Shown here: positions 39,023 to 49,467 of the stretch, one piece after another
How positions within the stretch are numbered: position 1 is the stretch's first letter
How the letters are laid out: every line of letters starts with the position of its first letter
Origin: Variovorax sp. MHTC-1
GTDB taxonomy: Bacteria > Pseudomonadota > Gammaproteobacteria > Burkholderiales > Burkholderiaceae_C
DNA length: 64,000 nucleotides
NCBI RefSeq assembly: GCF_003984645.1
Contig: NZ_RWKI01000007.1
Location: forward strand, 186,001 to 250,000
Direction of reading: 5' to 3'
The notes under the pieces: model-generated
What the model was told of the DNA's origin: nothing
The model's database searches: none
The model's input: the letters and a program-made list of their open reading frames with translations, nothing else
Translations under genes and position numbers: made by a program

Positions 39023-40054
39023 ATGTCCGCTGTCATTCCCGCAACCTTGATCGCCGGGGACGGCATCGGCCCCGAGATCGTCGATGCGACGCTCGCGGCC
39101 CTCGACGCGCTGCAAGCGCCTTTCGAATGGGACCGCCAGGTGGCAGGCCTCGGGGGCGTGCAGCAGGCCGGCGATCCGCTGCCGGCGGCCACGCTGGACA
39201 GCATCCGCCGTACGCGTCTCGCGTTGAAGGGGCCGCTCGAAACGCCGTCGGGCGGCGGCTACCGCTCCTCGAACGTTCGCCTGCGCGAGGAGTTCCAGCT
39301 CTACGCCAACCTGCGTCCCGCGCGCACCATCATTCCCGGCGGCCGCTTCGACAACATCGACCTGACGGTCGTGCGCGAAAACCTCGAAGGCTTGTACATC
39401 GGCCACGAGCACTACGTGCCGATCGACGGCGACCCGCATGCGGTCGCGATGGCCACCGGCATCAACACGCGCCAGGGCAGCCGCCGCCTGCTCGAATATG
39501 CCTTCGAGACCGCCGTCGCGACAGGCCGCAAGAAGGTCACGATCGTGCACAAGGCCAACATCATGAAGGCGCTGACCGGCATCTTCCTGGAAACCGGCCT
39601 CGACCTGTACGAGCGCAAGTACAAGGGCAAGTTCGAACTCGACACGGTCATCATCGACGCCTGTGCGATGAAGCTGGTGCTCAATCCGTGGCAGTTCGAC
39701 ATGCTGGTCACGACCAACCTCTTCGGCGACATCCTGTCCGACCTGGTGGCCGGACTCGTCGGTGGCCTGGGCATGGCGCCTGGCGCCAACATCGGCGCCG
39801 ACGCGGCCATCTTCGAAGCGGTGCACGGTTCTGCGCCCGACATTGCCGGCAAGGGCATCGCGAATCCCACGGCGCTGCTGCTGGCCGCCGCATTGATGCT
39901 CGACCATTGCAAGCTGCCGGAACTGGCGACGCGCTTGCGCAAGGCCATCGACCAGACGCTCAACATCGACAAGGTGCGCACGGGCGACCTGGGCGGCAGC
40001 GCCGGCACCGCCGCTTTCACCAAGGCGCTGGTGAGCCGGATCGCCGGCGGCTGA
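39023..40054 (+). CDS. Isocitrate/isopropylmalate dehydrogenase family protein, NAD-isocitrate-dehydrogenase-like
   Basis: 343 residues. Beta-decarboxylating dehydrogenase motifs: IAGDGIGPEIVDA, substrate loop SSNVRLREEFQLYANLRPAR, ENLEGLYIGHEH, the catalytic lysine in IVHKANIMK, NLFGDILSDLVAGLVGGLGMAPGAN and EAVHGSAPDIAGKGIANP. The SSNVRLR loop resembles NAD-dependent isocitrate dehydrogenases rather than LeuB or tartrate dehydrogenase. Size fits the short NAD-IDH type. Divergent from the DAHP synthase gene, starting about 90 bases from it. Confidence 0.85.
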   Translation: MSAVIPATLIAGDGIGPEIVDATLAALDALQAPFEWDRQVAGLGGVQQAGDPLPAATLDSIRRTRLALKGPLETPSGGGYRSSNVRLREEFQLYANLRPARTIIPGGRFDNIDLTVVRENLEGLYIGHEHYVPIDGDPHAVAMATGINTRQGSRRLLEYAFETAVATGRKKVTIVHKANIMKALTGIFLETGLDLYERKYKGKFELDTVIIDACAMKLVLNPWQFDMLVTTNLFGDILSDLVAGLVGGLGMAPGANIGADAAIFEAVHGSAPDIAGKGIANPTALLLAAALMLDHCKLPELATRLRKAIDQTLNIDKVRTGDLGGSAGTAAFTKALVSRIAGG

Positions 40055-40059
40055 GGAAG

Positions 40060-40270
40060 GGGGCGGCCGCCGCTCGTAGGAAGGCAATTGCTTCACGCCG
40101 CGACGAACTTCTTCGATCAGGGCGAGCAGCTCCCTTCGCGCGACGATCGAAATGCGATCGTCGAACAGAGACTCAACGGCGCGCGCGTGGCACAGATGTT
40201 CCTCGATCGTCTGGCCGCTTATGCCGACATGCGCTGCAGTGTCGATTTGCCGCCGGAACGACCTCGGGAT
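40060..40270 (-). pseudogene. Possible DUF1488-like remnant in the gap before prpE
   Basis: The 271-base gap holds no confident gene. On the minus strand one frame reads SFRRQIDTAAHVGISGQTIE and then EHLCHARAVESLFDDRISIV, similar in pattern to DUF1488 proteins (an IS..LE.HF core followed by F..R..I...A). There is no good start, and the frame stays open into the neighbouring dehydrogenase gene instead of stopping. A decayed gene or chance resemblance are both possible. Confidence 0.2.
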
Positions 40271-40325
40271 AGTTAAGAATTCGGTCTCAAGGACAAGCCG
40301 TAAGGCCCCGAACTGGAGACAAGCC

Positions 40326-42236
40326 ATGAGCCGCTACGCAGACTTCTATCGCCGGTCCATCGAAGCGCCCGAAGCCTTCTGGGCCGAACAGGCCCAGCTC
40401 ATCGACTGGCAAACGCCGCCGCAGCAGATTCTCGATGCCGGCAACCCGCCCTTCGTGCGCTGGTTCGCAGGCGGCACGACCAACCTCTGCCATAACGCGG
40501 TCGATCGCCACCTGGCCGCGCGCGGCGATCAGCCCGCCCTGATCGCCATCTCCACCGAAACCGGCACCGAAAGGAGCTACAGCTTCAAGGAGTTGCACGC
40601 CGAAGTGCAGCGCGTGGCTGCGAGCCTGATGGAGCTCGGGGTCGGCAAGGGCGACCGCGTACTGATCTACATGCCGATGATCCCAGAGGCCGCCTTCGCG
40701 ATGCTGGCCTGCGCTCGCCTGGGCGCGATCCACTGCGTGGTGTTCGGCGGCTTCGCCAGCGGCTCGCTGGCTTCGCGCATCGACGATGCGACGCCGAAGG
40801 TCGTGGTGAGCGCCGATGCCGGGTCGCGCGGCGGCAAGGTGCTCGCGTACAAGCCGCTGCTCGACGAGGCGATCCGGCAGTCCTCGCACAAGCCCGAGGC
40901 GGTGCTGCTGGCCGATCGCGGCCTGGCGCCGATGGCCCTGACCGAAGGGCGCGACCATCTGATGGCCGCGCTGGTCCAGAAGCACCGCGATGCGCACGTG
41001 CCCTGCACCTGGCTGGACGCGACCGACATCAGCTACACCATCTACACCAGCGGCACCACCGGCCGGCCCAAGGGCGTGCAGCGCGACACCGGCGGCTATG
41101 CCGTGGCCCTGGCCGCCAGCATGAAGCACATCTTCGACGGCCGGGCCGGCGAAACCTATTTCTCGACCAGCGACATCGGCTGGGTGGTGGGCCACAGCTA
41201 CATCGTCTACGGCCCCCTGATCGCGGGCATGGCCACCCTCATGTACGAGGGGCTGCCCACGCAGGGCATGGACCGGCAGCCCGACGGCGGCATCTGGTGG
41301 CGGCTGGTGGAGAAATACAAGGTGACCGTGATGTTCAGCGCGCCGACCGCGGTGCGCGTGCTCAAGAAGCAGGACGCGGCGCTGTTGAAGAAGTACGACC
41401 TCTCCAGCCTGCGCGCGTTGTTCCTGGCCGGCGAGCCGCTCGACGAGCCCACGGCACGCTGGATCAGCGAGGGCCTGGGCGTGCCGATCATCGACAACTA
41501 CTGGCAGACCGAATCGGGCTGGCCCATCCTCACGGTGGCCAACGGCGTCGAGCAGACGCGAAGCAAGTTCGGCAGCCCAGGCGTTCCGATGTATGGCTAC
41601 AAGGTGAAGATCCTCCACGAATCGACCGGCGAGGAATTGAGCGGCGCCAACGAGAAGGGCGTGGTGGTGATCGAAGGCCCGACGCCGCCGGGCTTTATGC
41701 AGACCGTGTGGAAGGACGACGAGCGCTTCGTCGACACCTACTGGAAGACCGTGCCGGGCAAGCTGGTGTATTCGACCTTCGACTGGGGCATCCGCGACGA
41801 GGACGGCTACTTCTACATCCTCGGCCGCACCGACGACGTGATCAACGTCGCCGGCCATCGGCTCGGCACGCGCGAGATCGAGGAAGCGATCTCGGGCCAT
41901 GCGAAGGTTGCCGAGGTCGCGGTCGTCGGCGTCGCCGATGCGCTGAAGGGGCAGGTGGCGATGGCCTTCGTCGTGCCGAAGGACGCCGCCGCCGCGAGCG
42001 ACGAGAAGACAGCCCTCCTGCTCGAAGGGGAAATCATGAAGCAAGTGGCCGACCAGCTCGGCGCACTGGCGCGGCCCGCGCGTGTGCGCTTCGTCAGCGC
42101 GCTGCCCAAGACGCGAAGCGGCAAGCTCCTGCGCCGCGCGATCCAGGCGGTGTGCGAAGAGCGCGATCCGGGCGACCTGACCACGATAGAAGACCCCGGC
42201 GCCCTCCAGCAGATCAGGCAGTCGCTCTCCGCTTGA
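40326..42236 (+). CDS. prpE: Propionyl-CoA synthetase
   Basis: 636 residues of the acetyl-CoA synthetase-like adenylating family. The N-terminal PFVRWFAGGTTNLCHNAVDRH and FGGFASGSLASRIDDATPKV segments mark PrpE rather than Acs. AMP-binding motif YTSGTTGRPKGVQRDTGGY, NYWQTESGWP, GRTDDVINVAGHR and the C-terminal catalytic lysine in PKTRSGKLLRR (a typical acetylation site) are present. It activates propionate to propionyl-CoA. The start at 40326 follows GGAGACAAGCC. Upstream in-frame sequence is non-coding. Confidence 0.93.
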   Translation: MSRYADFYRRSIEAPEAFWAEQAQLIDWQTPPQQILDAGNPPFVRWFAGGTTNLCHNAVDRHLAARGDQPALIAISTETGTERSYSFKELHAEVQRVAASLMELGVGKGDRVLIYMPMIPEAAFAMLACARLGAIHCVVFGGFASGSLASRIDDATPKVVVSADAGSRGGKVLAYKPLLDEAIRQSSHKPEAVLLADRGLAPMALTEGRDHLMAALVQKHRDAHVPCTWLDATDISYTIYTSGTTGRPKGVQRDTGGYAVALAASMKHIFDGRAGETYFSTSDIGWVVGHSYIVYGPLIAGMATLMYEGLPTQGMDRQPDGGIWWRLVEKYKVTVMFSAPTAVRVLKKQDAALLKKYDLSSLRALFLAGEPLDEPTARWISEGLGVPIIDNYWQTESGWPILTVANGVEQTRSKFGSPGVPMYGYKVKILHESTGEELSGANEKGVVVIEGPTPPGFMQTVWKDDERFVDTYWKTVPGKLVYSTFDWGIRDEDGYFYILGRTDDVINVAGHRLGTREIEEAISGHAKVAEVAVVGVADALKGQVAMAFVVPKDAAAASDEKTALLLEGEIMKQVADQLGALARPARVRFVSALPKTRSGKLLRRAIQAVCEERDPGDLTTIEDPGALQQIRQSLSA

Positions 42237-42402
42237 GGCTTGCGAAGGCGCTTTCCGCCGTCACATGGCTGCCATGGCACAATGCCAGGGTACTCAGGCC
42301 CTTCCCCAGCCACAGTCGCATCCGCCAACCGGTTCAGCCGTGTCGCGGAAGGTTTCTTAAACCAGCTAGTGCTTCCTCAAGGGAAGCGAAGGTCAGCGGA
42401 AT

Positions 42403-45288
42403 ATGAGCGATTCATCGTCGACGCCCGGGGCGTCCGTCTATCACGCCTACCAAGGCAACACCTACCTCTTCGGCGGCAATGCGCCCTATGTCGAGGAGAT
42501 GTACGAAAACTACCTCAGCAATCCCGGCAGCGTGCCCGACAACTGGCGCTCGTACTTCGATGCGCTGCAGCACGTGCCCGCCACCGACGGCAGCACCACC
42601 CGTGACGTGCCGCACCAGCCGGTCATCAATGCCTTCGCCGAGCGCGCCAAGCAGGGCACCACGCGAGTGGTGCAGGCCAGCGGCGCGGATTCCGAGCTGG
42701 GCCGCCAGCGCACCGCCGTCCAGCAGCTGATCGCGGCCTACCGCAACGTCGGCGCCCGCTGGGCCGACCTCGATCCGCTGAAGCGCACGGAGCGCCCGTC
42801 GATTCCTGAGCTCGAGCCCTCGTTCTACGGTTTCACCGATGCCGATCTCGAAACGGTGTTCAACACGAGCAACACCTTCTTCGGCAAGGACACGATGTCC
42901 CTGCGCGACCTGCTCAACGCGCTGCGCGAGACCTACTGCGGCACGATGGGTGTCGAGTACATGTACACCACCGACCAGAACCACAAGCGCTGGTGGCAGC
43001 AGAAGCTCGAAAGCGCGCGGACCAACCCGAAGCTCAGCACCGAGCAGAAGAAGCGCGTCCTCGAACGCCTGACGGCGGCCGAAGGCCTGGAGCGCTTCCT
43101 CCACACCAAGTACGTCGGTCAGAAGCGCTTCTCGCTCGAAGGTGGAGAGAGCTTCATCGTCTCGATGGACGAGCTGATCAGCCAGGCCGGCATCAAGGGC
43201 GTGCAGGAGATCGTCATCGGCATGGCCCACCGCGGCCGCCTCAACGTGCTGGTCAACTCGCTCGGCAAGATGCCGGCCGACCTGTTCGCCGAGTTCGACC
43301 ACACGGCGCCCGAAGACCTGCCGAGCGGCGACGTCAAGTACCACCAGGGCTTCAGCTCCGACGTTTCGACGCCCGGCGGTCCGGTGCACCTGAGCCTGGC
43401 CTTCAACCCCTCGCACCTCGAGATCGTGAATCCGGTGGTCGAAGGCTCCGTGCGCGCGCGCATGGACCGCCGCGCCGACCCGCTCGGCAAGCAGGTGCTG
43501 CCGGTGATCGTGCACGGCGACGCCGCTTTCTCGGGCCAGGGCGTCGTGATGGAAACGCTGGCACTGGCCGAAACGCGCGGCTACTCCACCGGCGGCACGG
43601 TCCATATCGTGATCAACAACCAGATCGGCTTCACCACCAGCGACCCGCGCGACAGCCGCTCGACGCTGTACTGCACAGACATCGTCAAGATGATCGAGGC
43701 GCCGGTGCTGCACGTGAACGGCGACGACCCCGAAGCAGTGGTGCTCGCGACCCAGCTCGCCCTCGAGTTCCGCATGGAGTTCCAGAAGGACGTGGTGGTC
43801 GACATCATCTGTTTCCGCAAGCTCGGCCACAACGAGCAGGACACGCCCTCGCTGACCCAGCCGCTGATGTACAAGAAGATCGCGGCGCACCCGGGCACGC
43901 GCAAGCTCTATGCCGAGAGACTCGCCGCCCAGGGCCTGGGCGACACGCTGGGCGACGACATGGTGAAGGCGCAGCGCGCGGCCTTCGACGCCGGCAAGAA
44001 CACCACGAATCCGGTGCTGACCAACTTCAAGAGCAAGTACGCCGTCGACTGGAGCCCCTTCCTCAACAAGAAGTGGACCGACGCCGGCGACACCGCCATC
44101 CCCACCGCGGAATGGAAGCGCCTCGCCGAGCGCATCACCAAGGCGCCGGAAAACTTCACCGTGCATCCGCTGGTCAAGAAGGTGCTCGACGACCGTGCGG
44201 CCATGGGCCGCGGCGACGTCAACGTCGACTGGGGCATGGGCGAGCACATGGCTTTCGCTTCGCTGGTGGCAAGCGGCTATCCGGTGCGCCTCTCGGGCGA
44301 GGACAGCGGCCGCGGCACCTTCACGCACCGCCACGCCGTGCTGCACGACCAGAACCGCGAGAAGTTCGACGAGGGCACCTACGTGCCGCTTTCGAACGTG
44401 GCCGACAACCAGGCGCCCTTCGTCGTCATCGACTCGATCCTGTCGGAAGAAGCGGTGCTCGCCTTCGAATACGGCTACGCGTCGAACGATCCGAACACGC
44501 TGGTGATCTGGGAAGCGCAGTTCGGCGACTTCGTCAACGGCGCGCAGGTCGTGATCGACCAGTTCATCGCCTCGGGCGAAGTGAAGTGGGGCCGCGTCAA
44601 CGGCATCACGCTGATGCTGCCGCATGGCTACGAAGGGCAGGGCCCCGAGCACAGCTCGGCGCGCCTCGAGCGCTTCATGCAGCTGGCGGCCGACACCAAC
44701 ATGCAGGTGGTGCAGCCCACCACCGCGAGCCAGATCTTCCACGTGCTGCGCCGCCAGATGGTGCGCAACCTGCGCAAGCCGCTGATCATCATGACGCCCA
44801 AGTCGCTGCTGCGGAACAAGGACGCGACCTCGCCGCTGTCCGAGTTCACCAAGGGCAGCTTCCAGACCGTCATTCCCGACAACAAGGACTTGAAGGCCGA
44901 GAAGGTCAAGCGCCTCATCGCCTGCTCCGGCAAGGTCTACTACGACCTGGCGAAGAAGCGCGAGGAAAAGGGCGCCGACGACGTGGCGATCATCCGCGTC
45001 GAGCAGCTCTACCCGTTCCCGCACAAGGCCTTCGCCACCGAACTCAGGAAGTACCCGAACCTCGCGGACGTGGTGTGGTGCCAGGACGAGCCGCAGAACC
45101 AGGGGGCCTGGTTCTTCGTGCAGCACTACATCCACGAGAACATGCTGGAAGGCCAGAAGCTCGGCTACTCGGGCCGCGCCGCCTCGGCGTCGCCCGCGGT
45201 CGGCTATTCGCACCTGCACCAGGAACAGCAGAAGGCGCTGGTCGACGGCGCCTTCGCCAAGCTCAAAGGCTTCGTGCTGACCAAGTAA
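42403..45288 (+). CDS. sucA: 2-oxoglutarate dehydrogenase E1 component
   Basis: 961 residues. Typical SucA N terminus (YLFGGNAPYVEEMYENYLSNPGSVPDNWRSYFD split over residues 20-52) that binds E2, followed by RFSLEGGES, GMAHRGRLNVLVN, SHLEIVNPVVEGS, the ThDP-binding GDAAFSGQGVV...NNQIGFTT, and C-terminal LPHGYEGQGPEHSSARLERF. It decarboxylates 2-oxoglutarate in the TCA cycle. A 166-base gap upstream should contain the promoter. First gene of sucA-sucB-lpd. Confidence 0.98.
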   Translation: MSDSSSTPGASVYHAYQGNTYLFGGNAPYVEEMYENYLSNPGSVPDNWRSYFDALQHVPATDGSTTRDVPHQPVINAFAERAKQGTTRVVQASGADSELGRQRTAVQQLIAAYRNVGARWADLDPLKRTERPSIPELEPSFYGFTDADLETVFNTSNTFFGKDTMSLRDLLNALRETYCGTMGVEYMYTTDQNHKRWWQQKLESARTNPKLSTEQKKRVLERLTAAEGLERFLHTKYVGQKRFSLEGGESFIVSMDELISQAGIKGVQEIVIGMAHRGRLNVLVNSLGKMPADLFAEFDHTAPEDLPSGDVKYHQGFSSDVSTPGGPVHLSLAFNPSHLEIVNPVVEGSVRARMDRRADPLGKQVLPVIVHGDAAFSGQGVVMETLALAETRGYSTGGTVHIVINNQIGFTTSDPRDSRSTLYCTDIVKMIEAPVLHVNGDDPEAVVLATQLALEFRMEFQKDVVVDIICFRKLGHNEQDTPSLTQPLMYKKIAAHPGTRKLYAERLAAQGLGDTLGDDMVKAQRAAFDAGKNTTNPVLTNFKSKYAVDWSPFLNKKWTDAGDTAIPTAEWKRLAERITKAPENFTVHPLVKKVLDDRAAMGRGDVNVDWGMGEHMAFASLVASGYPVRLSGEDSGRGTFTHRHAVLHDQNREKFDEGTYVPLSNVADNQAPFVVIDSILSEEAVLAFEYGYASNDPNTLVIWEAQFGDFVNGAQVVIDQFIASGEVKWGRVNGITLMLPHGYEGQGPEHSSARLERFMQLAADTNMQVVQPTTASQIFHVLRRQMVRNLRKPLIIMTPKSLLRNKDATSPLSEFTKGSFQTVIPDNKDLKAEKVKRLIACSGKVYYDLAKKREEKGADDVAIIRVEQLYPFPHKAFATELRKYPNLADVVWCQDEPQNQGAWFFVQHYIHENMLEGQKLGYSGRAASASPAVGYSHLHQEQQKALVDGAFAKLKGFVLTK

Positions 45289-45339
45289 GAAGAACCACAT
45301 CCACACCTACGAAGAAACACGAAGCGGAGCACATCAGTA

Positions 45340-46608
45340 ATGTCTATCGTTGAAGTCAAAGTCCCCCAGTTGTCCGAATCCGTGGCCGAGGCCACGATGC
45401 TGCAGTGGAAGAAGAAAGCCGGCGAAGCCGTCGCGATCGATGAGATCCTGATCGAGATCGAGACCGACAAGGTCGTGCTGGAAGTACCGGCTCCGGCCGC
45501 CGGCGTGCTGGCCGAGATCGTGGCGGGCGACGGTGCCACCGTCACCGCCGACCAGCTGATCGCGAAGATCGACACCGAGGGCAAGGGTGCGGCAGCCGCG
45601 CCCGCCGCCGCTCCGGCGGCAGCGCCTGCTGCCGCGGCGGCGCCGGCCGCAGCAGCCGCACCGTCCGGCGGCTCGAAGTCCGATGTCGCCATGCCCGCGG
45701 CAGCCAAGCTCTTGGCCGACAACAAGCTCACGACGGGCGACGTTGCCGGCACCGGCAAGGACGGACGCGTCACCAAGGGCGACGTGCTCGGTGCAGTCGC
45801 CTCCGGTGCCACGGCCAAGGTCGCTGCGCCGGCCGCCATCCCCACGGGCGCGCCCAAGACAGCGCTGCCGCAGGTCGCTGCGCCCGCCCGCGCGCCGGAC
45901 CTCGGCGAGCGCCCGGAAGAACGCGTGCCGATGAGCCGCCTGCGCGCCCGCATTGCCGAGCGCCTGCTGCAATCGCAATCGACCAACGCCATCCTGACCA
46001 CCTTCAACGAGGTCAACATGGCGCCGGTGATGGAAATGCGCAAGCGCTACCAGGAGAAGTTCGAGAAGGAGCACGGCGTCAAGATCGGCTTCATGAGCTT
46101 CTTCGTGAAGGCCGCAGTGCATGCGCTCAAGAAGTACCCGGTGATCAATGCCTCGGTGGATGGCAACGACATCGTCTACCACGGCTACTTCGACATCGGC
46201 ATCGCCGTCGGTTCGCCGCGCGGCCTGGTGGTGCCCATCCTGCGCAATGCCGATCAGATGAGCTTTGCCGACATCGAGAAGAAGATCGCCGAGTATGGCC
46301 AGAAGGCCAAGGACGGCAAGCTGGGCATCGAGGAGATGACCGGAGGCACCTTCTCCATCTCCAACGGCGGCGTGTTCGGTTCGATGCTGTCGACGCCGAT
46401 CATCAATCCGCCGCAGTCCGCCATCCTCGGCGTGCATGCGACCAAGGACCGCGCCGTGGTCGAGAACGGTCAGGTTGTCGTCCGCCCGATGAACTACCTC
46501 GCGATGTCCTATGACCACCGCATCATCGACGGCCGCGAAGCTGTGCTGGGCCTGGTTGCCATGAAGGAGGCGCTGGAAGATCCTGCCCGCCTGCTGTTCG
46601 ATATTTGA
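45340..46608 (+). CDS. sucB: 2-oxoglutarate dehydrogenase E2 (dihydrolipoamide succinyltransferase)
   Basis: 422 residues. One lipoyl domain (1-77) with Lys44 in [12 protein letters not shown], an Ala/Pro linker, a peripheral-subunit-binding domain ([20 protein letters not shown]), and a succinyltransferase domain ending with [16 protein letters not shown]. The ETDKV lipoyl signature and single lipoyl domain distinguish it from the pyruvate E2 at 28496. It starts 51 bases after sucA; a REP-like element begins directly after its stop codon. Confidence 0.98.
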   Translation: MSIVEVKVPQLSESVAEATMLQWKKKAGEAVAIDEILIEIETDKVVLEVPAPAAGVLAEIVAGDGATVTADQLIAKIDTEGKGAAAAPAAAPAAAPAAAAAPAAAAAPSGGSKSDVAMPAAAKLLADNKLTTGDVAGTGKDGRVTKGDVLGAVASGATAKVAAPAAIPTGAPKTALPQVAAPARAPDLGERPEERVPMSRLRARIAERLLQSQSTNAILTTFNEVNMAPVMEMRKRYQEKFEKEHGVKIGFMSFFVKAAVHALKKYPVINASVDGNDIVYHGYFDIGIAVGSPRGLVVPILRNADQMSFADIEKKIAEYGQKAKDGKLGIEEMTGGTFSISNGGVFGSMLSTPIINPPQSAILGVHATKDRAVVENGQVVVRPMNYLAMSYDHRIIDGREAVLGLVAMKEALEDPARLLFDI

Positions 46609-46730
46609 CCCACCCCCGTTGCTTGCTCACTTCGTGTAGCCGCCTCCCCCCTCCAGGGGGCGACCCCAGCGGCCCGGCAAAGCCGGCTCCGCGGGGTCTT
46701 CCGAACGGGCTTCGCTGCGCTTGCCGCGGA
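46609..46730 (+). repeat. Dispersed GC-rich REP-like element, copy D
   Basis: Begins directly after the sucB TGA with CCCACCCCCGTTGCTTGCTC, contains CCTCCCCCCTCCAGGGGG and an extended GC-rich 3' half (CCCAGCGGCCCGGCAAAGCC and beyond). Highly similar (by eye nearly 90%) to copy E. The remaining bases to 46785 hold the lpd ribosome binding region. Confidence 0.85.
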
Positions 46731-46785
46731 TGCCACGACCCGTGCGAGGCGACGAACACGAACAACAACATCTGAAAGTACCCCA

Positions 46786-48216
46786 ATGTCCAACAAGCAA
46801 TTCGACGTCATCGTCATCGGTGGCGGCCCCGGCGGCTACGTTGCGGCCATCCGCGCGGCGCAACTCGGTTTCAACGTCGCCTGCGTCGACGAGTGGAAGA
46901 ACGCCAAGGGCGGCCCGGCCCTGGGCGGCACCTGCACCAACATCGGCTGCATTCCCTCGAAGGCGCTGCTGCAGTCGTCCGAGAACTACGACCATGCCGG
47001 CCATCACTTTGCCGACCACGGCATCAAGGTCGAGGGCTTGAGCCTCGACCTTGCCAAGATGCTCGCGCGCAAGGACGCGGTCGTGAAGCAGAACAATGAC
47101 GGCATCGTCTACCTGTTCAAGAAGAACAAGGTCACGTTCTTCCACGGCCGCGGCTCGTTCGTGAAGGCCGCGGAAGCGGGTTACGAGATCAAGGTCGCGG
47201 GCACCGCCGAGGAGAGCATCAGCGGCAAGCACATCATCCTGGCAACCGGCTCCAATCCGCGCCCCTTGCCGGGTGCCGATTTCGACGAGGAGAACATCCT
47301 CTCGAACGACGGCGCGCTGCGCATCGCTGGCGTGCCGAAGAAGCTGGGCCTGATCGGCTCCGGCGTGATCGGCCTCGAGATGGGCTCGGTCTGGCGCCGC
47401 CTGGGCGCCGAGGTCACGGTACTCGAAGCGCTGCCGACTTTCCTCGGCGCGGTCGACGAGCAGATCGCCAAGGAAGCGCACAAGGCATTCACCAAGCAGG
47501 GCCTGAAGATCGAGCTCGGCGTCAAGGTGGGCGAGGTCAAGTCGGGCAAGAAGGGCGTCAGCGTCGCCTGGACCAACGCCAAGGGCGAGGCGCAGACGCT
47601 CGAGGTCGACAAGCTCATCGTCTCGATCGGCCGCGTGCCCAACACCATCGGCCTCAATGCCGAGGCGGTTGGCCTCAAGCTCGACGAGCGCGGTTCCATC
47701 ATGGTCGACGACGAGTGCAAGACCAGCCTGCCGAACGTGTGGGCCATCGGCGACGTGGTGCGCGGCCCGATGCTCGCGCACAAGGCCGAGGAAGAGGGCG
47801 TGGCGGTGGCCGAGCGCATCGCGGGCCAGCACGGGCACGTGAACTTCAACACCATCCCGTGGGTGATCTACACCTCGCCAGAGATCGCGTGGGTCGGCCA
47901 GACCGAGCAGCAGCTCAAGGCCGAAGGCCGCGCCTACAAGGCCGGCACCTTTCCCTTCATGGCCAACGGGCGTGCCCGTGCGCTCGGCGACACGACCGGC
48001 CTGGTCAAGTTCATCGCCGATGCGACGACCGACGAGATCCTCGGCGTGCACATGGTCGGACCCATGGTGAGCGAGCTGATCTCCGAGGCGGTGGTGGCGA
48101 TGGAATTCAAGGCCAGCGCCGAGGACATCGCGCGCATCTGCCATGCGCATCCATCGCTGTCCGAAGCGACCAAGGAAGCGGCCCTCGCAGTCGACAAGCG
48201 CACGCTGAATTTTTGA
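46786..48216 (+). CDS. lpd: Dihydrolipoamide dehydrogenase (E3), 2-oxoglutarate dehydrogenase type
   Basis: 476 residues, standard E3 length without a lipoyl domain. FAD motif [21 protein letters not shown], redox disulfide [19 protein letters not shown] motif [25 protein letters not shown] and HAHPSLSE are present. It serves the sucAB complex and perhaps glycine cleavage or other complexes. REP-like elements flank it on both sides, starting right after the preceding and its own stop codon. Confidence 0.97.
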   Translation: MSNKQFDVIVIGGGPGGYVAAIRAAQLGFNVACVDEWKNAKGGPALGGTCTNIGCIPSKALLQSSENYDHAGHHFADHGIKVEGLSLDLAKMLARKDAVVKQNNDGIVYLFKKNKVTFFHGRGSFVKAAEAGYEIKVAGTAEESISGKHIILATGSNPRPLPGADFDEENILSNDGALRIAGVPKKLGLIGSGVIGLEMGSVWRRLGAEVTVLEALPTFLGAVDEQIAKEAHKAFTKQGLKIELGVKVGEVKSGKKGVSVAWTNAKGEAQTLEVDKLIVSIGRVPNTIGLNAEAVGLKLDERGSIMVDDECKTSLPNVWAIGDVVRGPMLAHKAEEEGVAVAERIAGQHGHVNFNTIPWVIYTSPEIAWVGQTEQQLKAEGRAYKAGTFPFMANGRARALGDTTGLVKFIADATTDEILGVHMVGPMVSELISEAVVAMEFKASAEDIARICHAHPSLSEATKEAALAVDKRTLNF

Positions 48217-48337
48217 CCACCCCCGTTGCTTGCTCACTGCGTGTAGCCGCCTCCCCCCTCAAGGGGGCAACTCCAGCGGCCCGGCAAAGCCGGTCCCGCG
48301 GTGTTTCCCGAACGGGCCTCGCTCCGCTCGCCGCGAG
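48217..48337 (+). repeat. Dispersed GC-rich REP-like element, copy E
   Basis: Begins directly after the lpd TGA with CCACCCCCGTTGCTTGCTCA and follows copy D base for base with about a dozen differences and small indels. It fills most of the lpd-zapE gap. Confidence 0.85.
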
Positions 48338-48369
48338 GCAAGCGGGTCACCTTCACTTGTTGCATCGAT

Positions 48370-49467
48370 ATGTCCGTCAAGGCCGCTTACGAGGCTGAGC
48401 TGAGCGCCCGTGGTTTTCAGAGCGACCCCGCGCAGCTGCGCGCCGTCGAGGCGCTCGACCGCTGCGCCGGCGAGTGGGCCGATTACAAGGCGCAGCGCTC
48501 CAACGCATTCAAGAAGCTGATCAACCGGCTGGAGATTCCGCGCGGCGTCTACATGTTTGGCGGCGTCGGGCGCGGCAAGAGCTTCCTGATGGACTGCTTC
48601 TACAACGCGGTGCCGCTCAGGCGCAAGACGCGGCTGCACTTCCACGAGTTCATGCGCGAGGTGCACCGCGAGCTGGCCGATCTGCAAGGCACGGTCAACC
48701 CGCTCGACGAACTCGGGCGCCGGATCGCCAGGCGCTACAAGCTCATCTGCTTCGACGAATTCCATGTCGCCGACATCACCGATGCCATGATCCTGCATCG
48801 GCTCTTGACCGCGCTGTTCGAGAATGGGGTGGGCTTCGTCACGACCTCGAACTTCATGCCCGACGATCTCTATCCCGGCGGGCTGCACCGCGACCGCATC
48901 CTGCCTGCGATCGCGCTCCTCAACGAGCGGCTCGAGGTGATCAGCGTCGACAACGGCACCGACTACCGCCGCCGGACGCTGGAGCAGGTGCGCCTCTATC
49001 TCACGCCCAACGGCGCGGCGGCCGACAAGGAGATGCGCCACGCCTTCGAACGCCTCGCCGAAAGCGCGGAAGAAAACCCCGTGCTGCACATCGAGTCGCG
49101 CGAGATCCATGCGCGCCGCAAGGCCGGCGGCGTGGTTTGGTTCGACTTCAAGACCCTGTGCGGCGGTCCGCGTTCGCAGAACGACTACCTGGAGATCGCG
49201 ACCCAGTTCCACACCGTGCTCCTGTCCGACGTACCGCACATGCCGGTGCGCATGGCGTCCGAAGCACGTCGTTTCACATGGCTGGTCGACGTGTTCTACG
49301 ATCGGCGCGTGAAGCTCATCATGTCGGCGGAGGTCCCGCCGGAGGCGTTGTACACCGAGGGTCCGCTGGCCCACGAATTTCCACGCACCGTGTCCAGACT
49401 CAACGAAATGCAGTCGACCGAATTCCTCGCGCTCGAGCGCCGCGTCGTCGACACCCGCCTCACATGA
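48370..49467 (+). CDS. zapE: Cell division ATPase ZapE (AFG1-like)
   Basis: 365 residues. AAA-type ATPase of the AFG1/ZapE family: Walker A GGVGRGKSFLMD, FHEFMREVH, Walker B KLICFDEFHVADITDA, and the sensor region TTSNFMPDDLYPGGLHRDRILP. ZapE acts on the FtsZ ring in E. coli, and mitochondrial AFG1 has a quality-control role. The start at 48370 gives MSVKAAYEAELSARGF; upstream in-frame sequence lies within a repeat. Its stop overlaps the next gene's ATG. Confidence 0.95.
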   Translation: MSVKAAYEAELSARGFQSDPAQLRAVEALDRCAGEWADYKAQRSNAFKKLINRLEIPRGVYMFGGVGRGKSFLMDCFYNAVPLRRKTRLHFHEFMREVHRELADLQGTVNPLDELGRRIARRYKLICFDEFHVADITDAMILHRLLTALFENGVGFVTTSNFMPDDLYPGGLHRDRILPAIALLNERLEVISVDNGTDYRRRTLEQVRLYLTPNGAAADKEMRHAFERLAESAEENPVLHIESREIHARRKAGGVVWFDFKTLCGGPRSQNDYLEIATQFHTVLLSDVPHMPVRMASEARRFTWLVDVFYDRRVKLIMSAEVPPEALYTEGPLAHEFPRTVSRLNEMQSTEFLALERRVVDTRLT

